From Acidimicrobiia bacterium (GTDB lineage Bacteria > Actinomycetota > Acidimicrobiia > IMCC26256 > JAENVU01), in assembly GCA_017882945.1 (NCBI GenBank), contig JADGON010000327.1:1-16767 (forward strand): a stretch of 16,767 nucleotides of DNA, written 5' to 3'. The translations under genes were made by a program, and so were the position numbers. The notes beneath the pieces were generated by a model. It saw nothing but the letters and a program-made list of their open reading frames with translations, was not told where the DNA came from and did no database searches. Shown here in pieces: positions 12,351-16,767 of the stretch; position 1 is the stretch's first letter; each line of letters begins with the position of its first letter.

Positions 12351-13742
12351 TCAGAGGCCGTAGGCCTCCAGGAGTCGCAACCACACCTCGCTGACCGTGG
12401 GGAACGCAGGCACCGCGTGCCACAGCACATCGAGCGGGACCTCCCCGGCGATCGCGATCGTGGCCGACTGCAGCATCTCGGCCACTGCATACCCGGTGAA
12501 CGTCGCGCCCACGACGACGCGCCGCGACTCGTCGACGACGAGCTGGCTCGTCCCCGAGAGTCCTTCACCCATGACCGAGGCTCCTGAGACATCGCCGGTG
12601 CCGTAGGTGAGCACGCGCAGCTTGCGGTACTGCTCGCGCGCCTGACGCTCCGTGAGCCCGACCGCGGCGACCTGGGGATCCGTGAAGGTGACTCTCGGGA
12701 TCGCCCGGTGGTCGGCCCACGCCTCACCCGGCTTCCCCACGATCACGTCCGAGGCGATGCGCGCCTGATACTTCGCCATGTGTGTCAGCAGCGCGCGCCC
12801 GTTGATGTCGCCGATCGCGTACAGCCACCCGCCCTCGACCCCGACGACCCGCAGCTGATCGTCGACCGTGACCGAGCGTCCCGCCTCGATGCCCACGGCC
12901 TCGAGGCCGAGGTCGCCCGAGTTGGGCCGGCGTCCGACCGCGACGAGGATCTCGTCGGCCTCGATCTCCCGCCCGTCGTCAAGAGTCCCCACGACCGGAC
13001 CGTCGTCGGTCTCGCGCCGCACGGCCGCGATCCCCACCCCGACCACGACGTCGATGCCCTCGGCCTCGAACGCCGCCCGCAGCTCCTCGCCGGCGAACGG
13101 CTCCTCGTTCGCCACCAGCCGCTCGGCCTTCTCGACGATCGTGACCTCCTCGGCCCCGAGCCTCGAGAACGCCTGTCCCATCTCGACACCGATCACCCCG
13201 CCACCGAGCACGAGGAGCCGGCGCGGGATGTCGTCGGCCGCGGTCGCGCCCCGGTTGTCCCAGATGCGGATGTCTCGAAGCCCGGGGATCGGCGGGACGG
13301 CCGCGCTCGTACCCGTGGCGAGGCCGACCGCGCGGCGAGCCTCGAGGTGGGTCACGGTCCCGTCGGCATCGGTGACGTCCACCGCGCGCGCACCGACCAG
13401 CCGCCCGGTGCCGCGCACGAGCACGATGCCTTCATTGCTCAACCACCGCGACTGGGATGCGTCGTCCCAGTTCGACGTCATGAAGTTGCGGCGGGCGAGC
13501 ACCTCGGCCACGTCGATCGTGCCCGTCACCGCCGCGCGCGCCCCCGGGACGCGGCGGACCGCGGCGAGCGCCTCGCCCGGCCGCAACAGCGTCTTGCTCG
13601 GGATGCAGCCCCAGTACGAGCACTCGCCGCCGACCAGCTCCCGCTCCACGAGGGCGACCGTGAAGCCCTCCTCGGCGACCCGGCCGGCCAGATTCTCGCC
13701 CGCGGGGCCACCGCCGATCACGATGACGTCGTAGGTATCCAC
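12351..13742 (-). CDS. Dihydrolipoamide dehydrogenase-like FAD/NAD disulfide oxidoreductase
   Basis: A 463-residue flavoprotein of the pyridine nucleotide-disulfide oxidoreductase class I. It has the FAD-binding motif GGGPAG at 10-15, the redox pair Cys41/Cys46 in GGECSYWGCIPSK, the NAD Rossmann motif GGGVIGVEMG at 180-189 with an acidic strand end (VEKAE) suggesting NADH, and the FAD motif AIGDING at 309-315. The C-terminal dimer-interface motif reads HAVPAFPTVSE. The active-site histidine of the canonical HxHPTxSE is Phe447, although Glu452 is kept. It is therefore unlikely to be a classical E3 subunit, and no 2-oxoacid dehydrogenase genes are nearby. The start is GTG 13740-13742, chosen because AGGAG stands 7 bases ahead; the frame stays open to 13787. 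It is divergent from the GH15 gene. The substrate is unknown. Confidence 0.9.
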   Translation of the reverse strand: MDTYDVIVIGGGPAGENLAGRVAEEGFTVALVERELVGGECSYWGCIPSKTLLRPGEALAAVRRVPGARAAVTGTIDVAEVLARRNFMTSNWDDASQSRWLSNEGIVLVRGTGRLVGARAVDVTDADGTVTHLEARRAVGLATGTSAAVPPIPGLRDIRIWDNRGATAADDIPRRLLVLGGGVIGVEMGQAFSRLGAEEVTIVEKAERLVANEEPFAGEELRAAFEAEGIDVVVGVGIAAVRRETDDGPVVGTLDDGREIEADEILVAVGRRPNSGDLGLEAVGIEAGRSVTVDDQLRVVGVEGGWLYAIGDINGRALLTHMAKYQARIASDVIVGKPGEAWADHRAIPRVTFTDPQVAAVGLTERQAREQYRKLRVLTYGTGDVSGASVMGEGLSGTSQLVVDESRRVVVGATFTGYAVAEMLQSATIAIAGEVPLDVLWHAVPAFPTVSEVWLRLLEAYGL

Positions 13743-13813
13743 CGGCGCGCTCCTTCTTCGGTCGTTTGTCACCCGCCGCACGCTCACACAAGTGGTTGAG
13801 CCAGGATTGCACC
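13743..13813. promoter_or_regulatory. Divergent intergenic region, flavoprotein / GH15
   Basis: The 71 bp between the two chosen starts must hold promoters for both genes. It contains AGGAG for the flavoprotein (minus strand, about 13750-13754) and AGGA at 13803-13806 for the GH15 gene. I found no convincing -35/-10 pair, palindrome or SigF-type element here. Confidence 0.35.
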
Positions 13814-15700
13814 GTGAACCCGTGGATGACGCTCGACGACGGGACCCCGACGATCGCGGACTATGCGCTCCTCGGCAACTGCCAGGGCAGCGCGCTGGTG
13901 AGCCGGGCCGGGTCGATCGACTGGGCCTGCATGCCGTGCTTCGACTCCCCCGCGTTCTTCGCTCGGATCCTCGGGGAGCCCGGCGGCTTCTGGTCCATCC
14001 GGCCGCGTGGCGCGGCCGAGGCCAGCCGCGACTACGTCGAGGACACCATGGTGCTGCAAACGCGGTTTCGAACCGCGACCGGCACCGCAGTGCTCACCGA
14101 CTTCATGCCGCTGCACCCGGACGACCGCCACAATGACATCGGCTTGCACTCCCCGTCGGGCCTCTCGCGCATCGTCGAGTGCACTGAGGGCCGCGTCGAT
14201 CTCGATGTCGAGATCGCGATCCGGCCGGAGTACGGCTTGACCACGCCGATGACGCTGCGCACCGGTCCCGGAACCCTGCGCACGCGCGGCGGTCCGATCG
14301 CGTTCACGGTTTCGACGGACGCGGAGCTTCGTTCCGATGGTGCGCTGATGCGCGCGCACTGCGGGCTCGAGGCCGGCGAGGACGCGACGTTCGCGCTCAT
14401 GACCGGCGATCCGTGGGAGGCGCCTCCGGCCGTGCTCGACGCGGACGCAGTGATGGAATCGCGCGAGACCACGATCTCCGGCTGGCGCTCCTGGGCCGAG
14501 AAGCTCGTCGGCTACGGAGGTTCCCACCGCGCGCTGTTGCGGCGCAGCGCGGTCGTGCTGCGCGCGCTCAACTACGCGCCGACCGGCGCGATCGTCGCCG
14601 CGCCGACGACCTCGCTCCCGGAAGAGATCGGCGGCGTGCGCAACTGGGACTACCGGTACACGTGGGTGCGCGACGCAAGCTTCACCATCGGCGCGCTCGC
14701 CGCGAGCGGGTGCGGCTTCGAGGCGTCGCGCTTCTTCGACTTCTTCGGCAACGCCACGGCGGGCAGCCTTGCCAGTGGTCAAGGGCTGCAGATCATGTAC
14801 GGGATCCGGGGCGAGCGCTTCATCCCCGAGCACGAGCTCGACACGCTCGACGGCCATCGCGGCAGCCGGCCGGTGCGGATCGGCAACGGTGCGTGGAACC
14901 AGACCCAGCTCGACGTGTACGGCGAGCTGCTGGACGCGGCATGGAAGATCTCCGAGCTCGGCATCGAGATCGACTCGGACCTCGGATCGTTCCTCGCCAA
15001 CGTCGCCGACCGGGCGGTCCTGCGTTGGCAGGACATCGACGAGGGCATCTGGGAGGTGCGGGGCGGTGCCGGCCACTTCCTGTACTCCAAGCTCATGAAC
15101 TGGGTCGCGCTCGACCGCGCGGTTCGACTCGCGGTGCCGCTCGGCGCCGACGCTGCACGCGTGACGCGCTGGTCCGACGAGCGCGACCAGATCCGCGCCG
15201 CGATCCTGACCGAAGGTTGGAGCGACGCCGTCGGCGCCTTCACGCAGGCATTCGGGCGCGACGAGCTCGACGCGTCGGTGTTGATGATGCCGATCGTCGG
15301 ATTCCTTCCCGCCGACGATCCCCGCATGCGGGCGACGATCGAGGCGATCGCCGCGCACCTCACCGACGATCGCGGCTTCGTGTACCGCTACCTCACCGAG
15401 GACGGCCTGCCCGGCGGCGAGGGCACGTTCGGCATCTGCACGTTCTGGCTCGCCGAGTGCCTGGCCCGCGCGGGTGAGCATGAGCGGGCGGGCGTGCTCT
15501 TCGACCTGATGGCCGGCTGCGCCAACGACGTGGGCCTGCTCGCCGAGGAGGTCGATCCCGCCACGGGCGAGCTTCTGGGCAACTTTCCCCAGGCGTTCAC
15601 CCACATCGGGCTCATCCACGCGGCCCTGGCCATCGAAGCCGCGAGCCCCGAGATGAGTCGTTTGGCCCGTGACGCAATGACCGATTCAGGAATATCCTGA
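13814..15700 (+). CDS. Glycoside hydrolase family 15 protein (trehalase/glucoamylase-like)
   Basis: A 628-residue GH15 enzyme without a signal peptide, so probably cytoplasmic. It has the N-terminal beta-rich domain (ADYALLGNCQGSALVSRAGS, then IDWACMPCFDSP) and a C-terminal alpha/alpha toroid. Family landmarks are GGVRNWDYRYTWVRDASF (273-290), EGIWEVRGG (410-418, expected general acid), SKLMNWVALDRAVRLA, GEGTFGICTFWLAECLARAG and LLAEEVDPATGELLGNFPQA (575-594, expected general base). This closely resembles the actinobacterial GH15 trehalases and glucoamylase-like enzymes, which hydrolyse alpha-glucosides such as trehalose or dextrins by inversion. The start is GTG 13814 with AGGA 7 bases upstream; an ATG at 13826 is the alternative. 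The next gene follows after 3 bp. No trehalose-synthesis gene is in the window, so the substrate is inferred only. Confidence 0.93.
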   Translation: MNPWMTLDDGTPTIADYALLGNCQGSALVSRAGSIDWACMPCFDSPAFFARILGEPGGFWSIRPRGAAEASRDYVEDTMVLQTRFRTATGTAVLTDFMPLHPDDRHNDIGLHSPSGLSRIVECTEGRVDLDVEIAIRPEYGLTTPMTLRTGPGTLRTRGGPIAFTVSTDAELRSDGALMRAHCGLEAGEDATFALMTGDPWEAPPAVLDADAVMESRETTISGWRSWAEKLVGYGGSHRALLRRSAVVLRALNYAPTGAIVAAPTTSLPEEIGGVRNWDYRYTWVRDASFTIGALAASGCGFEASRFFDFFGNATAGSLASGQGLQIMYGIRGERFIPEHELDTLDGHRGSRPVRIGNGAWNQTQLDVYGELLDAAWKISELGIEIDSDLGSFLANVADRAVLRWQDIDEGIWEVRGGAGHFLYSKLMNWVALDRAVRLAVPLGADAARVTRWSDERDQIRAAILTEGWSDAVGAFTQAFGRDELDASVLMMPIVGFLPADDPRMRATIEAIAAHLTDDRGFVYRYLTEDGLPGGEGTFGICTFWLAECLARAGEHERAGVLFDLMAGCANDVGLLAEEVDPATGELLGNFPQAFTHIGLIHAALAIEAASPEMSRLARDAMTDSGIS

Positions 15701-15703
15701 GCT

Positions 15704-16363
15704 ATGGCGGAGGTGGGAGTGGTCGAAGCGGTGATCCCGAGGCCGAGCTTTCGGGGCCGGCTGCACCAGATCGCGTTCGTCCTGGCCGTCCCGGCCGGGC
15801 TCCTGCTGATCTTCTCCAGCCACGGCTTCACCGCCCACATCGCCTCGACCCTGTTCGTCCTCTCGCTGCTCGCACTGTTCGGCGCCAGCGGGACGTATCA
15901 CATGGCCCACTGGCCACCGGCCGTCAAGGCGCGCTTGCAGCGTCTCGACCACGCGATGATCTTCGTGCTCATCGCCGGCTCGTACACACCGGTCGCATTG
16001 CTCGCGCTCGAACCCGCGTGGGGCATCACGTTCCTGGTCCTGGCGTGGGGGATCGCCGCGGGCGGGGCGATCCTCGCCGTGTGGCACATCGACACGATCC
16101 ATCGGTACGCCGCGTTCCTCTACATCGGGTTCGGCTGGCTCCTCGTCTTCGCACTTCCCGCCGTGCTCCGCGCGATGGACACCACCGAGCTCTTGCTGCT
16201 GTTCGCCGGTGGGCTCCTCTACACAGTGGGCGCGATCGGCTTGTGGCTGCGACGCCCGAACCCGAGCCCGACCATCTTCGGATACCACGAGGTATGGCAC
16301 GCGATGACGCTCCTCGCGGCCGGGTGTCACTACACGCTCGTCCTGCTGCTCGTACGCGGCTAG
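15704..16363 (+). CDS. Hemolysin III / PAQR-family membrane protein
   Basis: A 219-residue protein with seven predicted membrane segments (about 23-39, 46-62, 84-101, 108-127, 134-155, 163-181 and 198-217). The likely metal-binding residues of the hemolysin III/PAQR superfamily are present: SGTYH with His66, LDHAMIF with Asp82, and the C-terminal HEVWH with His195 and His199. SYTPVAL at 93-99 is another family landmark. The name comes from a Bacillus cereus protein; no haemolytic role should be assumed, and members may be membrane hydrolases or sensors. The ATG at 15704 is 3 bp after the GH15 stop and has no ribosome binding site. GGAGG inside the gene precedes an in-frame GTG at 15719 by 5 bases, so the true start may be there. 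It is probably co-transcribed with the GH15 gene. Confidence 0.9.
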   Translation: MAEVGVVEAVIPRPSFRGRLHQIAFVLAVPAGLLLIFSSHGFTAHIASTLFVLSLLALFGASGTYHMAHWPPAVKARLQRLDHAMIFVLIAGSYTPVALLALEPAWGITFLVLAWGIAAGGAILAVWHIDTIHRYAAFLYIGFGWLLVFALPAVLRAMDTTELLLLFAGGLLYTVGAIGLWLRRPNPSPTIFGYHEVWHAMTLLAAGCHYTLVLLLVRG

Positions 16364-16373
16364 ACAAGATGCG

Positions 16374-16767
16374 GTGACCGCCGCCGACACCGTCACGAAC
16401 GTCCGTGTCCGGCAGATCCTCCGCGACGTCCAGCAGTCGTACCGGCACCGGTTCGGGCGAGTCGTCATCGCCGCGCTCCTCGTGTTCGGCGCGACCGCGG
16501 CCATCGGCGCAGCGGTCGAGGACCTGTTGCACCGCTCCGAGACCAACGCCATCGTCTTCCTCTTTGCCTTTGCAGGCACGATGATGTCGCAGGTCGGCAT
16601 CACGTTCTACGCGGGCCTGCTCGACAAGGTGGTCGGCGAGTTCGAGCTCGGCGAAGAGCCCGAGCCGGTCATGCACGTGCTGCGCACGCTTCCGTACGGC
16701 TCGTTGATCGTCGCCGACATCCTCATCACGGTGCTCACCGCGATCGGAGCCGCCGCGTTTGTGATCC
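16374..16767 (+). CDS. Integral membrane protein of unknown function, 3' end outside window
   Basis: An open frame from GTG 16374 continues without a stop to the window end (131 residues seen). It starts 10 bp after the hemolysin III gene, in the same direction. The N-terminus is charged and soluble (QILRDVQQSYRHRFGRV). Three hydrophobic segments follow: RVVIAALLVFGATAAIGAAV (about 28-47), AIVFLFAFAGTMMSQVGITF (58-77) and LIVADILITVLTAIGAAAFV (109-128). An acidic loop, EFELGEEPEPV, lies between the last two. The pattern of a short amphipathic start, then helices and the RTLPYGSLIVADI segment, resembles multi-pass actinobacterial proteins of unknown function. I do not recognise the family. The start lacks a good ribosome binding site, so it may be translationally linked to the preceding gene. 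Confidence 0.7.
   Translation, partial: MTAADTVTNVRVRQILRDVQQSYRHRFGRVVIAALLVFGATAAIGAAVEDLLHRSETNAIVFLFAFAGTMMSQVGITFYAGLLDKVVGEFELGEEPEPVMHVLRTLPYGSLIVADILITVLTAIGAAAFVI

Noticed and set aside
12489..12494. GGGTAT on the minus strand as another SigF-type -10 box
   Set aside because: It lies inside the flavoprotein coding region with no gene start downstream in suitable position.
13784..15619. 611-codon minus-strand open frame opposite the GH15 gene
   Set aside because: The GH15 motifs on the plus strand are unmistakable; the antisense translation is low-complexity.
15686..16676. Long minus-strand frames opposite hemolysin III and the right-edge membrane gene
   Set aside because: Highly charged, repetitive translations without domains, antisense to clear membrane proteins.
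1..16767. Mobile elements, CRISPR arrays, tRNA genes or phage genes
   Set aside because: No transposase or integrase motif, no regularly spaced direct repeats and no cloverleaf-like sequence were noticed; the only clear longer repeat is the PAS duplication.

Overview
The window is a gene-dense, very GC-rich chromosomal stretch with many GTG starts and short gaps. The gene set includes an SigF-type sigma factor with a UsfX-like anti-sigma factor, several STAS and HATPase regulators, a GH15 trehalase/glucoamylase-like enzyme, DUF1275 and SHOCT-domain proteins, and hemolysin III. Together these point to a member of the Actinomycetota. A deep-branching class such as Acidimicrobiia or Thermoleophilia would fit, but I cannot fix the rank from the sequence alone. 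I saw no tRNA, rRNA, CRISPR array, insertion sequence or phage gene, and no stretch over 300 bases lacks a gene.

Left part (about 1-3430, minus strand): a two-gene acyl-CoA operon (crotonase-fold enzyme, then a 2,4-dienoyl-CoA-reductase-like SDR) follows a second leftward set of MarR regulator, PLDc_N/SHOCT membrane protein and DUF1275 membrane protein. The MarR gene is divergent from a ClC chloride channel/transporter with two CBS domains. The 29 bp between their starts hold an AT-rich core and a perfect 15-bp palindrome, which is a strong candidate for a shared operator.

Centre (about 5240-12340): a stress-signalling cluster of the partner-switching type. It contains a stand-alone CinA/PncC domain, an SigF-like sigma factor overlapped by a UsfX-like anti-sigma factor, a divergent stand-alone HATPase, a STAS protein overlapped by a giant multisensor protein (GAF-PAS-PAS-PAS-GAF-GAF-PP2C-HATPase), and a divergent pair made of a 47-residue membrane protein and a second STAS protein. 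Inferred logic: sensory domains of the giant protein control its PP2C phosphatase, which would dephosphorylate STAS antagonists so that they capture the anti-sigma factor and free sigma. HATPase kinases would reverse this. Three sites resemble SigF-type promoters (GTTT-N15/16-GGGTA) within this cluster, which suggests feedback.

Right part (about 12350-16767): a dihydrolipoamide-dehydrogenase-like flavoprotein that lacks the active-site histidine (minus strand), divergent from a rightward run of a GH15 enzyme, a hemolysin III/PAQR-like membrane protein and a membrane protein cut by the window end.

The most promising material is the partner-switching cluster, with two STAS proteins, three HATPase domains of different integrity and a phosphatase-kinase fusion. 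Next are the MarR/ClC operator and several family members with altered catalytic residues.
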